Numbered from the stretch's first letter, positions 31,937 to 40,986 are shown. The stretch: DNA of 43,203 bases from an uncultured Saprospiraceae bacterium (GCA_937923485.1 CALDUE010000062.1:1-43203); one strand, 5' to 3'. The notes: generated from the letters alone by a model not told the origin. Numbers and translations are program-made.

Positions 31937-33145
31937 TTGAAGATCAACTTATACGGCATTTTGATGCTTCTGACCTTTGTCTTCCACTTTAGTTGCACGC
32001 AAGCGACTGAGAACAGCGACTCGATAAATATCGAGGAGACACTTGACGAGCAAACACCCCAAACTTCGGAACGCGATGAAGACGCTTCACATGACATGAA
32101 TGTGGGGGCCCCCATTGTGATGCGAAATAGAGACAAAGTTGAGATCTATAACATTGCTGTAGACGAGAATTCTAGAGTTGATAAGTCTGTAACCAGCAAA
32201 TCCTATAAAGAAGGAACAGGCATAGAGGTATTCGCCAGAGGGAAATTACAATTTGAGGTTCCACTCAGAATGGACTACCCTATTCAAGATTGGAAATACG
32301 AAGGTGTAGACACCATAGCAGCAATCTCTGACATCGAAGGTCATTACAATGCTTTGGTTGCTTGGTTAAAAAGTAACGAAATCATAACGGAAGATTTTAA
32401 ATGGTCTTTTGGAAACAACCACTTGGTCTTCAATGGAGACATGGTGGATCGAGGAGACGAAGTATTCCAATCACTCTGGTTAATCTACAAGCTCGAAGCA
32501 GAGGCGGAAGCAGCGGGAGGAAAGGTGCACTACGTTTTTGGCAACCATGAACAACTAAATGTGCAAGGAATCTACGATCGAGCTAATCTCCAATACGTAA
32601 ATCCGCGATACTTCAACGAAGCCGATGTACTTGGTCTTGATTATTCTAATTGGTTGAGTAAGGAAACGGAATTGGGACGATGGATAAGAACTAAGAATGC
32701 GATTGTACAGATTGACGAGAAACTCTTTGTTCACGGTGGAATAAGCCCTCGACTCGTGTATTCACATTTAACGAAGAAAGAGGTAAATGATATCAATAGG
32801 TCTACCCTCCTTATTCCGAGTAAAGAGTATAACATGCACCAAACCCTTATTGCTAGTGAAGACGGTCCGCTATGGTACAGAGGACTTGCAGACGAAGATA
32901 TTACTCAAGCCCAAGTCCAAGAAATACTTGACCAGTACAAGTGCAAACAGATCATCATCGGACACACGATGGTCAGCAATGACAATATCGAACCTTTATA
33001 TAACGGTTCTGTCATCCCCATTGATTTGGCTGTAAGGCAAAACTTCAGAAAGGGGATCGTGAAAGGAATTATGATAACAGCTTCAGGAGTATTTGAAGTA
33101 GATAACAAAAGAGTTTACAAAATGATAGATCGTGCAGAATTATAA
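31937..33145 (+). CDS. Lipoprotein metallophosphoesterase, PPP family (Shelph-like)
   Basis: The product has 402 residues. The TTG start at 31937 gives a good lipoprotein signal (MKINLYGILMLLTFVFHFSC, Cys 20); ATG 31964 would leave a shorter, still hydrophobic signal. All metal motifs of the PPP phosphatase family are present: DIEGHYNAL (a variant of GDxHG), FNGDMVDRGDE (GDxxDRG), VFGNHEQLN (GNHE), VHGGISP (HGG) and IIGHTMV (GHT). The set and the export signal fit the Shewanella-like phosphatases, which dephosphorylate protein Ser/Thr/Tyr in the periplasm or at the cell surface. The downstream CotH-like gene begins 51 bases later (ATG 33197), so a kinase-phosphatase pair is possible. Confidence 0.88.
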   Translation: MKINLYGILMLLTFVFHFSCTQATENSDSINIEETLDEQTPQTSERDEDASHDMNVGAPIVMRNRDKVEIYNIAVDENSRVDKSVTSKSYKEGTGIEVFARGKLQFEVPLRMDYPIQDWKYEGVDTIAAISDIEGHYNALVAWLKSNEIITEDFKWSFGNNHLVFNGDMVDRGDEVFQSLWLIYKLEAEAEAAGGKVHYVFGNHEQLNVQGIYDRANLQYVNPRYFNEADVLGLDYSNWLSKETELGRWIRTKNAIVQIDEKLFVHGGISPRLVYSHLTKKEVNDINRSTLLIPSKEYNMHQTLIASEDGPLWYRGLADEDITQAQVQEILDQYKCKQIIIGHTMVSNDNIEPLYNGSVIPIDLAVRQNFRKGIVKGIMITASGVFEVDNKRVYKMIDRAEL

Positions 33146-33173
33146 TTCCTCAGCCGCCGCTAAGCCATTCACT

Positions 33174-33181
33174 TAACTTTG
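33174..33181 (+). promoter_or_regulatory. -7 candidate before the CotH-like gene
   Basis: TAACTTTG fits TAnnTTTG and overlaps the TTG at 33179, arguing that translation starts at ATG 33197. No convincing -33 element is visible, so read-through from the phosphatase gene remains likely. Confidence 0.4.
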
Positions 33182-33196
33182 ACAAAATCACTAACC

Positions 33197-34225
33197 ATGT
33201 TTCGCTTTCAACATTCGATTTACTTCGTTGCCAGTCTGTTCCTGCTATCCTGCGGAGATATTGCTGTTGAGGATAAGAAGACAGCCGTGAATTCGAGCAT
33301 CTTTGACACGATATACGAAACAGATATGTCTGTGCTCACCTTATCTGGAGACCTATCCCACCTAATCGATGAGATTCCTTTGGATTCAAATAGTAAAGAG
33401 CAGTATTTCCCGGCTAGATTGACTATTGACGAGCACGACTCTGGACCAATAGAGATTCCACTCAGGATAGCTAAGCGAGGGGTGACCAGGAAATCAATTT
33501 GTGATTTCCCGCCAATAAAGTTCAAATTTAATGAAGACACGCTCGTAACGAATGGATATTCTCAATGGAACACCTACAAGATTGTCACGCACTGTATACC
33601 CGAGGGGAACGATTTGGTCATAGCTGAGTATTTGGCCTACAAAATCTATAATCACCTTACTAAAAATAGCTTTCGCGTCAAGTTAGTTATGATGGAATAC
33701 GATGACATAAGCGGGCGCTTAATGAATCTCTTCACCGATGAAGTTCATTTGGGATTCATCATTGAGGAAGATGAAGAATTGGCACATCGTCGTCATGCAG
33801 TCTTATATGAAAGTGAGATCAAAAATATTGATCGCAAGCAATATGCTCAAATGGTCGTCTTTCAATACATGATAGGTAATACCGATTGGAATTTGAGTAA
33901 AGGTCATAATGTAAAATGGATTCAACAGAAAGACATTTCGTCTCCTACACCTTTACCATATGACTTTGACTTTTGTGGTTTGGTCGACGCTCCACATGCT
34001 GCACCTCACCCTTCCATTCCAATCAAGACAGTCACCGAACGCTTTTTGCAGTGGCGAGGGAAATCAAAAGAAGAGCTAAAAGAAATTTGCGAGGAATTGA
34101 TTGCAGACAAAGAAAACATCTTGAATATTGTAAGGCTTGAAAGTCACCTCTCAAAGGAGAAGAAAGATGCTATGCTTAACTACCTCAACAGTTTCTTCGA
34201 TCAAATAGAGACGGAGGGGATTTAA
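33197..34225 (+). CDS. Lipoprotein with CotH-like (atypical kinase) features
   Basis: The product has 342 residues from ATG 33197, with a lipoprotein signal (MFRFQHSIYFVASLFLLSC, Cys 19). RIAKRGVTRKSICDFPPIKF resembles the RG-x-S-R ... K strand of CotH-type secretion kinases. YAQMVVFQYMIGNTDWNLSKGHN resembles their catalytic-loop helix, with Asp in GNTDW. LPYDFDFCGLVD corresponds to the metal-binding D-x-D. I judge this a divergent CotH/Fam20-like atypical kinase or ATP-binding relative; the order of the motifs supports it, but no strict signature is complete. Paired with the PPP phosphatase gene just upstream, it suggests reversible phosphorylation of envelope or surface proteins. Confidence 0.65.
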   Translation: MFRFQHSIYFVASLFLLSCGDIAVEDKKTAVNSSIFDTIYETDMSVLTLSGDLSHLIDEIPLDSNSKEQYFPARLTIDEHDSGPIEIPLRIAKRGVTRKSICDFPPIKFKFNEDTLVTNGYSQWNTYKIVTHCIPEGNDLVIAEYLAYKIYNHLTKNSFRVKLVMMEYDDISGRLMNLFTDEVHLGFIIEEDEELAHRRHAVLYESEIKNIDRKQYAQMVVFQYMIGNTDWNLSKGHNVKWIQQKDISSPTPLPYDFDFCGLVDAPHAAPHPSIPIKTVTERFLQWRGKSKEELKEICEELIADKENILNIVRLESHLSKEKKDAMLNYLNSFFDQIETEGI

Positions 34226-34321
34226 GCGTCGAGTCGCTGTATGCAAATTCTAAGAAAAGTGTAGCTCAGAATAGAGTCCTAATTGGCTCAAAACTACGAA
34301 CGAGCTGATTATAAATCATAA

Positions 34322-34498
34322 AACAGCGCACTTGCAGAACTGAAGAAACTCATCCCATCCCGTCGCATTGGGCTACTTTCGGACATTGGAGCTGCAGCTG
34401 CTTGGCTCTGTTCGGATGAGTCAGACTATGTCAACGTAACTACCTTGTTTGTAGACGGTGCAATGACTTGCTATCCTGGATTCGCAATTGGGGGATGA
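34322..34498 (+). pseudogene. C-terminal remnant of an SDR (glucose 1-dehydrogenase-like) gene
   Basis: The frame, open from 34322 to a TGA at 34496, reads ELKKLIPSRRIG, then AAAAWLCSDESDYV and TTLFVDGAMTCYPGF. This is the typical C-terminal tail of bacterial glucose 1-dehydrogenase-type short-chain dehydrogenases (R-I-G ... AxWLxSDxSxYVTGTTLFVDGGMT). The catalytic core upstream is gone; 34226-34321 holds only stops. The end overlaps the untranslated leader of the glucosidase gene. The association with glucosidase genes suggests the dehydrogenase once belonged to the cluster. Confidence 0.85.
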
Positions 34499-34553
34499 AT
34501 TTATCCCCTGTCCACCAAATGATTATTTTCCCCACCACACCAAAGAGCACGCA

Positions 34554-37184
34554 ATGAATTCTGAAGAAAAGAGACTAGAGGAGAACTACTCTAAAAAAAA
34601 GAAATGGTTAGAATGGGGTCCGTACCCAAGTGAAAGACAATGGGGCACAGTTAGAGAAGACTATAGTCCGAACGGCACTGCTTGGGATTATCTTCCACAC
34701 GAGCATGCACGTTCACGTGTGTATCGTTGGGGAGAAGACGCCATCGCCGGCATCTCAGATAAGCACTGCGCCGTTTGTTTTGGTATTGCGATGTGGAATG
34801 GAAACGATCCCATTCTTAAGGAAAGACTTTTCGGACTTACAGGTCAAGAAGGGAATCATGGAGAGGACGTAAAGGAGCTGTACTACTATCTCGATAGTAC
34901 GCCGACGCACTCTTACATGAAGCACCTCTACAAGTATCCACAGGGTGAATTTCCCTACGCTGATCTCGTCAACACGAATCGCGAAAGAGGACTCAACGAC
35001 CTAGAGTACGAAATCCTAGATACGGGCGTCTTCAACGACAACAAGTACTTTGATGTATTTACCGAATACGCCAAGGAGTCTGAAGAAGATATTTTGATCA
35101 AAGTCACGGTGGCCAATCGTGCCGAAGACGCACACGACATTTGGATGCTTCCAACCTTGTGGTTGCGGAATCTTTGGTCTTTCGGTCAAATGAAAGGCAA
35201 ACATGAGATTAAAAAAGAGGACGATAAAAGTGCCTACGGATCTGTTAAATTAACACACCCAAAATTAGGCGATTATTACCTCTACTTTGAAAATCCTGAT
35301 GAGTGGTTATTTACGCATAATGAGACGAATAAAGAGAAGGTATTCGGCGTGAAAAATGAATCACCTTTTGTCAAGGACCTCTTTCACGATGCTGTTATTA
35401 ATAATGACTTCAGCATCACCCAGCAAGTAGAAGAAGGCACCAAGTTTTCGCCGATGTACCGCAAGTCGGTACCAGGCAAAAAAGAGGTGAGTTTCAAACT
35501 GCGCTTTTCTAAGAAGCCATATAAGACCAATCCTCTTACCGCCAAATTTGATGCTTCTTTCCAGAAGAGAATCGATGAAGCGAACGAGTTCTATGCGCCT
35601 TTTTTAAAAGAAGAGAACGAAGACTTAAACAACATCCAAAGACAAGCATTTGCAGGATTGATGTGGTCGAAGCAGTACTACAACATCGACATGGAGACTT
35701 GGATGAAAGGCGATCCAGGTCACCCCCCTCCTCCTGAATCCCGTAAAAACGGAAGGAATAAAAATTGGATGACACTCAATAACGAGGACATCATTTCCAT
35801 GCCTGACAAATGGGAATACCCTTGGTACGCTGCCTGGGATCTTGGCTTTCACTGTGTACCAATCGCGTTGATAGATCCGGTCTTTGCAAAAGAGCAAATG
35901 ATACTCATGACCAGAGAGTGGTACATGAGTCCTTCAGGACAAATCCCAGCCTACGAGTGGGCTTTCTCTGATGTAAATCCACCGGTGCAAGCGTGGGCAA
36001 CACATGAGATCTATACCATAGACAAAAAGAAAAATGGTAAGGGTGACATCGCTTTCCTAAAGCGAATGCTCAATAAACTCGCCATCAACTTTACGTGGTG
36101 GGTGAATCAAAAAGACCGTAGCGGAAACAATGTCTTCGAAGGCGGATTTCTTGGTCTTGATAATATTGGAGTCTTCGATAGAAGTAGTGAAATTCCAGGA
36201 AATGGATATCTAGAGCAAGCTGATGGCACCTCTTGGATGGCAATGTTCTCCCTCAAGATGTTACAGCTGTCTTTAGAAGTTGCTAAGCATGATCCTAGTT
36301 TTGAGGACATGGCTACGAAATATTTCGAGCACTTTATCTACATCGCAGAATCACTAAACAGCAGGAAGGAAAGTTGGACGGGAAGCTGGGATGAAAAAGA
36401 AGGCTTCTTCTATGATATTCTTGTATTACCGCACGACAATTTCATTCCAATAAAGGTCCGATCACTGGTTGGTCTGATGACTATGACTGCGGTCCTTCAC
36501 ATCGATCAAGAGACCCTCGATGCACTCCCTAGCTTCAATGCTGGGGTACAGTGGTTCCTAAATTACAGAAGAAGAAACGACAAGGTCGTAGTCGTTGAAG
36601 ACTATCAAAAAGGCGAAGAATTTATTCTTTCGCTCGTTCCTAGAGATAGAATGAAACGCCTCTTACATGCCCTGTTGGATGAGAATGAATTCTTAAGTCC
36701 TTATGGAATTCGTGCACTCTCCAAGATTCATGAAGAACCTTATCGCATCAACATCGAAGGACATGAGTTTTCTGTATCCTATACGCCAGCCGAAGGCGAC
36801 ACCTCCTTGTTTGGCGGCAACTCTAATTGGAGAGGCCCCATTTGGATGCCGATGAACTTTCTTTTTGTAGGGGCGCTAAAAGAATTTCATTCTTTCTATA
36901 AGGACAATTTCACAGTCACTTGTCCTGACAATACAGGAGAAAAATTAAACTTGAGTCAACTGAGCGACTTGCTCAATCAGCGCCTAGTAAGCATGTTCAA
37001 AAAGGATGAAAACGGCAACCGCCCAATTCACCAACTGCACCCAGAAATTTACAAGGATCCTCACTTTGATGACTTGATCCTCTTCTACGAGTATTTCCAC
37101 GGAGACAATGGTCGAGGCGTAGGTGCTTCTCACCAGACCGGATGGACGGGTGCAGTCGCACAGCTCATTCACGAATCTTGTTGA
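34554..37184 (+). CDS. GH63/MGH1-type glucosidase
   Basis: The product has 876 residues from ATG 34554 (MNSEEKRLEEN). An in-frame ATG at 34488 lies inside the SDR remnant and is rejected. The N-terminal beta domain contains WGPYPSERQWGTVREDYS and YRWGEDAIAGISD. The (alpha/alpha)6 barrel carries KWEYPWYAAWDLGFHCVP, GGFLGLDNIGVFDRS, GNSNWRGPIWMP and GRGVGASHQTGWTG, which are characteristic of the bacterial glucosidase branch related to GH63 and mannosylglycerate hydrolase. No signal peptide is seen, so it acts in the cytoplasm, probably on alpha-glucosides. The debranching-type gene follows after 19 bases; they form an operon. Confidence 0.9.
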   Translation: MNSEEKRLEENYSKKKKWLEWGPYPSERQWGTVREDYSPNGTAWDYLPHEHARSRVYRWGEDAIAGISDKHCAVCFGIAMWNGNDPILKERLFGLTGQEGNHGEDVKELYYYLDSTPTHSYMKHLYKYPQGEFPYADLVNTNRERGLNDLEYEILDTGVFNDNKYFDVFTEYAKESEEDILIKVTVANRAEDAHDIWMLPTLWLRNLWSFGQMKGKHEIKKEDDKSAYGSVKLTHPKLGDYYLYFENPDEWLFTHNETNKEKVFGVKNESPFVKDLFHDAVINNDFSITQQVEEGTKFSPMYRKSVPGKKEVSFKLRFSKKPYKTNPLTAKFDASFQKRIDEANEFYAPFLKEENEDLNNIQRQAFAGLMWSKQYYNIDMETWMKGDPGHPPPPESRKNGRNKNWMTLNNEDIISMPDKWEYPWYAAWDLGFHCVPIALIDPVFAKEQMILMTREWYMSPSGQIPAYEWAFSDVNPPVQAWATHEIYTIDKKKNGKGDIAFLKRMLNKLAINFTWWVNQKDRSGNNVFEGGFLGLDNIGVFDRSSEIPGNGYLEQADGTSWMAMFSLKMLQLSLEVAKHDPSFEDMATKYFEHFIYIAESLNSRKESWTGSWDEKEGFFYDILVLPHDNFIPIKVRSLVGLMTMTAVLHIDQETLDALPSFNAGVQWFLNYRRRNDKVVVVEDYQKGEEFILSLVPRDRMKRLLHALLDENEFLSPYGIRALSKIHEEPYRINIEGHEFSVSYTPAEGDTSLFGGNSNWRGPIWMPMNFLFVGALKEFHSFYKDNFTVTCPDNTGEKLNLSQLSDLLNQRLVSMFKKDENGNRPIHQLHPEIYKDPHFDDLILFYEYFHGDNGRGVGASHQTGWTGAVAQLIHESC

Positions 37185-37203
37185 CCGTATAAATTGATGT
37201 AAG

Positions 37204-39156
37204 ATGGAATATGATCAAGCTTTAGATAAAGTACTCAATCAAGAGTTCCTAGTAACCAATGGCATTGGAGGTTATTCCTCTTCTTCCATAAGTTTTGCCA
37301 ATACGAGAAAGTATCATGGCTTATTGGTTGCCGCCGCAAATCCACCGACCCAGAGAAATATCTTGGTACACAAAATGGAGGAGCGGGTCAAAGTGAATGA
37401 TCAATATAGCGATTTGAGTACCAACGTATTTGAGCGCGTGGTGCATCCCCACGGGTACAACTACCTCAAAAGCTTTAGGCGACTACCCGTAGCCACCTGG
37501 ACCTATAAAGGTGATGGCTGGAGTTTGAGTAAGGAAGTCATGATGTCTAAAGATTCCAATACGACCGTGGTCGTTTATAAGAATCTTGGAGAAACTGCTC
37601 TCGACCTAGAACTTCATCCACTGTTCTCCTTCCGTGACTATCATAGCATTTTGAGAAAAAATGATCGCTATGATTTTTACTACACTTCGTTGGACAATGG
37701 ATTGAAGATTCACCCCTACTTAGATTGTCCTGCGATCTATTGCCAATACAGCAAAGGCGAGTTCATTGAAGCGAGAGCCTGGTATCAAAACTTTCATTAT
37801 GACCGAGAGGAGTATCGCGGCATGGATGCTAAGGAAGACAGTTACCGCATCGGTTTTGTTACTCAAAAGCTCAAACCTGGTGGCTCAGCACATATACTCT
37901 TCACCGACGATGAGAAGAAGCTGAAGACTAAGCCCGCTACGGTAAGAAAGCAAACCATCGCAAACCACGATGCCAAAGCCAAAGTTGCCGGAGACAAGGA
38001 CTTTTTGAGAGACCTCTTGATTGCTGGAGATCAGTTCATCGTGAACCGTGCATCCACCAATTCACAGACCATTCTGGCAGGTTATCACTGGTTCACCGAT
38101 TGGGGAAGAGACACGATGATCTCCATGCGTGGCCTGACAATAAGTACCGGCAGAAAAAAAGAAAGTGAGTCAATTCTCACTACGTTTTTCAAGTACCTCG
38201 ACCAAGGCATGCTGCCCAATCGCTTCCCTGATCACGGTGAGGAGGTTGAGTATAACACGATCGATGCGACCCTCTGGTTGTTCATCGTGATGTTCGAGTA
38301 CTACCAAAAATTTGAGGACAAGAAGTTCGTCAAGAAGTACATCAAAGAACTTGAGAGCATCATCAAGTACCACATCAAAGGCACGAGGTATAACATCCAT
38401 GTCAACGAGCAAGGATTTTTACAAGGCGGAGAACAAGGGACGCAACTGACCTGGATGGATGCAAAGGTCAATGACTATGTGGTAACACCGCGTAGAGGTT
38501 GTCCAGTCGAAATCAACGTGCTTTGGTATAATGCCTTAAAGATTTTTGATGAACTCAGTCGGGCCGTTGGATACGATACAAAAATCGATACAGACGGAGG
38601 CTATAAAAAGCTCGAGAAAAACTTCAAACCTGCTTTCCTCAATGAGGAAGGTTACCTCAACGATTTCATCCTTCCAAACGGTGAGGCCAACACTGATTTT
38701 AGGAGCAATCAAATCTACGCGGTCAGTTTGCCTTTCTCTTTGCTCAACAAACATGAAGAGAAAACACTCGTAGATCTCGTTGGCCAAAAATTATTGACTG
38801 ATTACGGTTTACGTACCCTTGATCAAGAGAACCAAGATTTTGTCGCTGTGTACAAAGGCGACCAATGGAGCCGCGACACCTCGTATCACCAAGGCACTGT
38901 TTGGCCCTTCATGCTGGGCGAATACTTAGAGGCTTACCTCAAAGTCAACAAGTATTCAAAGAATGCAAAAAAGGAAGTAGCCAAAATGCTGCAACCGCTT
39001 CAAGCGCACTTTTACGAGCACGAATGTCTCCACGGGATTTCGGAAATCTTTGATGGCCGAGATCCACGGCAAGGTAGAGGCTGCATCCAGCAGGCTTGGT
39101 CTGTTGCCGCAATAATTAAAGTGTGCATGGACCACCCAGATATTGCACTTTCGTGA
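37204..39156 (+). CDS. Amylo-alpha-1,6-glucosidase / glycogen-debranching-type enzyme
   Basis: The product has 650 residues. The N-terminal domain opens with FLVTNGIGGYSSSSISFANTRKYHGLLVAA, the hallmark of archaeal-bacterial GDE (GH133) proteins. The C-terminal (alpha/alpha)6 barrel has AGYHWFTDWGRDTMISMRGL, GGEQGTQLTWMDAKV, RRGCPVEINVLWYNAL and SYHQGTVWPFMLG, with the acidic catalytic residues in the DWGRD, WMDAK and SEIFDG regions. It hydrolyses alpha-1,6 branches of glycogen-like glucan in the cytoplasm. It is co-transcribed with the upstream GH63 glucosidase, and released glucose would be used by Glk and Pgi encoded 7 kb upstream. Confidence 0.93.
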   Translation: MEYDQALDKVLNQEFLVTNGIGGYSSSSISFANTRKYHGLLVAAANPPTQRNILVHKMEERVKVNDQYSDLSTNVFERVVHPHGYNYLKSFRRLPVATWTYKGDGWSLSKEVMMSKDSNTTVVVYKNLGETALDLELHPLFSFRDYHSILRKNDRYDFYYTSLDNGLKIHPYLDCPAIYCQYSKGEFIEARAWYQNFHYDREEYRGMDAKEDSYRIGFVTQKLKPGGSAHILFTDDEKKLKTKPATVRKQTIANHDAKAKVAGDKDFLRDLLIAGDQFIVNRASTNSQTILAGYHWFTDWGRDTMISMRGLTISTGRKKESESILTTFFKYLDQGMLPNRFPDHGEEVEYNTIDATLWLFIVMFEYYQKFEDKKFVKKYIKELESIIKYHIKGTRYNIHVNEQGFLQGGEQGTQLTWMDAKVNDYVVTPRRGCPVEINVLWYNALKIFDELSRAVGYDTKIDTDGGYKKLEKNFKPAFLNEEGYLNDFILPNGEANTDFRSNQIYAVSLPFSLLNKHEEKTLVDLVGQKLLTDYGLRTLDQENQDFVAVYKGDQWSRDTSYHQGTVWPFMLGEYLEAYLKVNKYSKNAKKEVAKMLQPLQAHFYEHECLHGISEIFDGRDPRQGRGCIQQAWSVAAIIKVCMDHPDIALS

Positions 39157-39295
39157 AAACGAGAAAAGTCATCTCGGTCTATTTCAGTGGCTTTCTTGCT
39201 GGAATGGTGCGCGTGCTCTATCCCGCAGCAAGCAACTTGTTGAGCAATCTTGAATTGATGCAAAAGAAAGATGTTCCCTTTGTTCAAGATGCCGC

Positions 39296-39562
39296 TTGGC
39301 GCGATTCGGTTCTAAATTATTCTTTGACAACGGTTGCTTGCACTGCCACTAGATTAGCGAGTATGGCGGTCAGTAAGGACCTAACATCACCGACCTTCGA
39401 AAGTGATTGACCACCAGTGAAATCGATAATCGGATCGTTAACGGTTATGAAGCAATACCTGTCTTTGAAGGTTCGCTTTCTGACGAGGAACTAAATGCTA
39501 TCGTTGCTTTCTTGCTATCAGAGAAGAATACTTTAACCAAAGGTTTGTCTCAGGCCAACTAG
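39296..39562 (+). pseudogene. Broken cytochrome c gene (CxxCH retained, three in-frame stops)
   Basis: One frame reads FGSKLFFDNG, then C-L-H-C-H (39335-39349, the haem-binding CxxCH). An amber TAG (39350), ISEYGGQ, an ochre TAA (39374), GPNITDLRK and an opal TGA (39404) follow, then an uninterrupted class I cytochrome c tail: EIDNRIVNGYEAIPVFEG and LSDEELNAIVAFLL. The axial Met of the usual MPxF is Ile here. With three different stops it cannot be functional. The sequence 39157-39295 shows no supported gene and may hold the degraded N-terminus. Confidence 0.85.
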
Positions 39563-39685
39563 GATACACCTCGATTGCCGCTTAAAATCCTCTTCCACTT
39601 TTCAGTTTTGTTTTTTGCGCACTCCCCTGCCCCATTCCCCTCGTTTTGCCGAAAGGCTAATTGTGAAATGTGAGATATAGAATAG

Positions 39686-39734
39686 GGGATGTGGGATATG
39701 GGATATGGGATATGGGATATGGGATATGGGATAT
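39686..39734. repeat. Heptamer tandem array GGGATAT (seven units)
   Basis: GGGATGT is followed by six GGGATAT units; degenerate units (GAGATAT, AGAATAG) precede it from about 39671. It is the same 7-base family as the large array at 2525-2685. Around it (39563-39908) no gene is seen; a variant CCTTTCGGCAAAAC lies on the minus strand at 39643-39656. Confidence 0.95.
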
Positions 39735-39812
39735 GAGTAAAGTCGATCCTGTCTTTAAAATGCCACATTCTCCAATGATCATCTTCAATGCTTAAGACTT
39801 AGCCAAAATCAG

Positions 39813-39820
39813 TAACTTTG
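39813..39820 (+). promoter_or_regulatory. -7 candidate before the HtrA-like gene
   Basis: TAACTTTG matches TAnnTTTG, about 90 bases upstream of the ATG. The -33 element is not convincing. Confidence 0.4.
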
Positions 39821-39908
39821 AATTATCGAATCAAACCACTTCTGCAAAGTGAATGTGATAAGTCACTATCTCTAAAGGGAGTAATCACGTAACTAACCCG
39901 ATGCCCTC

Positions 39909-40955
39909 ATGAGAAAGCCTACACAATCTATGTTCGAACTAAAATTTCAGAAGGCCGTATCTTTCTTACTTCTCCTTGGGCTGTTTTGCACATCGTTAAG
40001 TGCACAGAATTTCAGCAAACTCTACGCGAGACTTAATCCGTCGGTTGTAACGATTTTGACAGGAGAGACTGTCTTTACCGATGGTGATGCCACTGCCGGA
40101 GGTGGCTTGGGCACTGGAGTCATTGTTGACAAGAATGGCCTAATCATGACAGCCGCACACGTCGTTGGATCTGCGGAACAGATCATGGTAAAAATCAACG
40201 ATGATCTCGTTATCGAAGCTGAAGTAATTTCTTCAGTAACGGCTGCCGATGTGGCCCTCATCAAGCTAAAGCAAGTTCCTAGAAATCTCTCTGTTGCTAC
40301 ACTAGGCGATTCAGACGCTGTACAGATTGGAGACCAGATCATGGTGATTGGGGCACCTTTTGGCCTAGAGCATTCCTTATCCATCGGCTATATCAGTGGC
40401 AAGCAAAATAGAGGGATGATTATGTCGGGCCAAGAAGTTGAATTCCTGCAGACCGATGCGGCGATCAACCATGGGAATTCGGGAGGTCCGATTTTTAATA
40501 CAGAAGGAGATGTCATCGGGATCGTCAGCTCAATCTTAAGTCAATCGGGCGGATTCGATGGGATTGGCTTTGCCGCGTCTATAAGTCCAGCAAAGAAAAT
40601 ATTACTTGAAAGCTCCCCTTTTTGGACGGGGTTTGAAGGAGTCTTCATGGAAGAAAAGTTGGCAAAGATTTTCAACGTCCCTGCAAAAGGTGGCGTCTTG
40701 GTCCAACGCGTAGTAACGGGCTCAATAGCTGATAAAGCAGGCCTTCGAGGAGGCTGGCTAAAAGCTTCTCTACTTGGTTCAGAACTTTGGGTGGGTGGAG
40801 ATATTATTTTGAGTATCGAAGAAAAAGCCTGTGATACGCCACACAACTTTGATAACATTAAAACACAAATGGAAAAGCACCCTGAAGGTCAGATCTTTCA
40901 CATGACGGTGCTTCGCGATGGTGAGAAGATTAAACTCACAATGAAGTACGAATAA
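39909..40955 (+). CDS. HtrA/DegP-like serine protease with one PDZ domain
   Basis: The product has 348 residues. A signal peptide ends near SLSAQ (about 28-33); ATG 39930 (MFELKF) is an alternative start that keeps it. The S1C trypsin-like triad is complete: H84 (TAAHVVG), D114 (AADVALIKL) and S191 (NHGNSGGP). After the protease domain a single PDZ domain (about 240-345, GGVLVQRVVTGSIADKAGLRGG ... GDIILSIEEK) follows, so it is the DegS-like one-PDZ architecture without a membrane anchor. It probably degrades or senses misfolded envelope proteins in the periplasm. No sigma/anti-sigma gene is nearby. Confidence 0.92.
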   Translation: MRKPTQSMFELKFQKAVSFLLLLGLFCTSLSAQNFSKLYARLNPSVVTILTGETVFTDGDATAGGGLGTGVIVDKNGLIMTAAHVVGSAEQIMVKINDDLVIEAEVISSVTAADVALIKLKQVPRNLSVATLGDSDAVQIGDQIMVIGAPFGLEHSLSIGYISGKQNRGMIMSGQEVEFLQTDAAINHGNSGGPIFNTEGDVIGIVSSILSQSGGFDGIGFAASISPAKKILLESSPFWTGFEGVFMEEKLAKIFNVPAKGGVLVQRVVTGSIADKAGLRGGWLKASLLGSELWVGGDIILSIEEKACDTPHNFDNIKTQMEKHPEGQIFHMTVLRDGEKIKLTMKYE

Positions 40956-40970
40956 CTTACTCGTGTATTG

Positions 40971-40986
40971 AGGTTTTATCAAACCT
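40971..40986. terminator. Small hairpin after the HtrA-like gene
   Basis: AGGTTT-TATC-AAACCT has 6 bp arms and a 4-base loop, 15 bases after the stop codon. There is no T tract, so termination is uncertain. Confidence 0.35.

Noticed and set aside
34488-34553. Upstream ATG for the GH63 glucosidase
   Set aside because: It overlaps the SDR remnant's tail in another frame, and the family N-terminus starts at ATG 34554.
39157-39410. 95-codon frame starting near 39123 as a gene
   Set aside because: It overlaps the end of the debranching-enzyme gene and crosses the cytochrome c remnant in the wrong frame.
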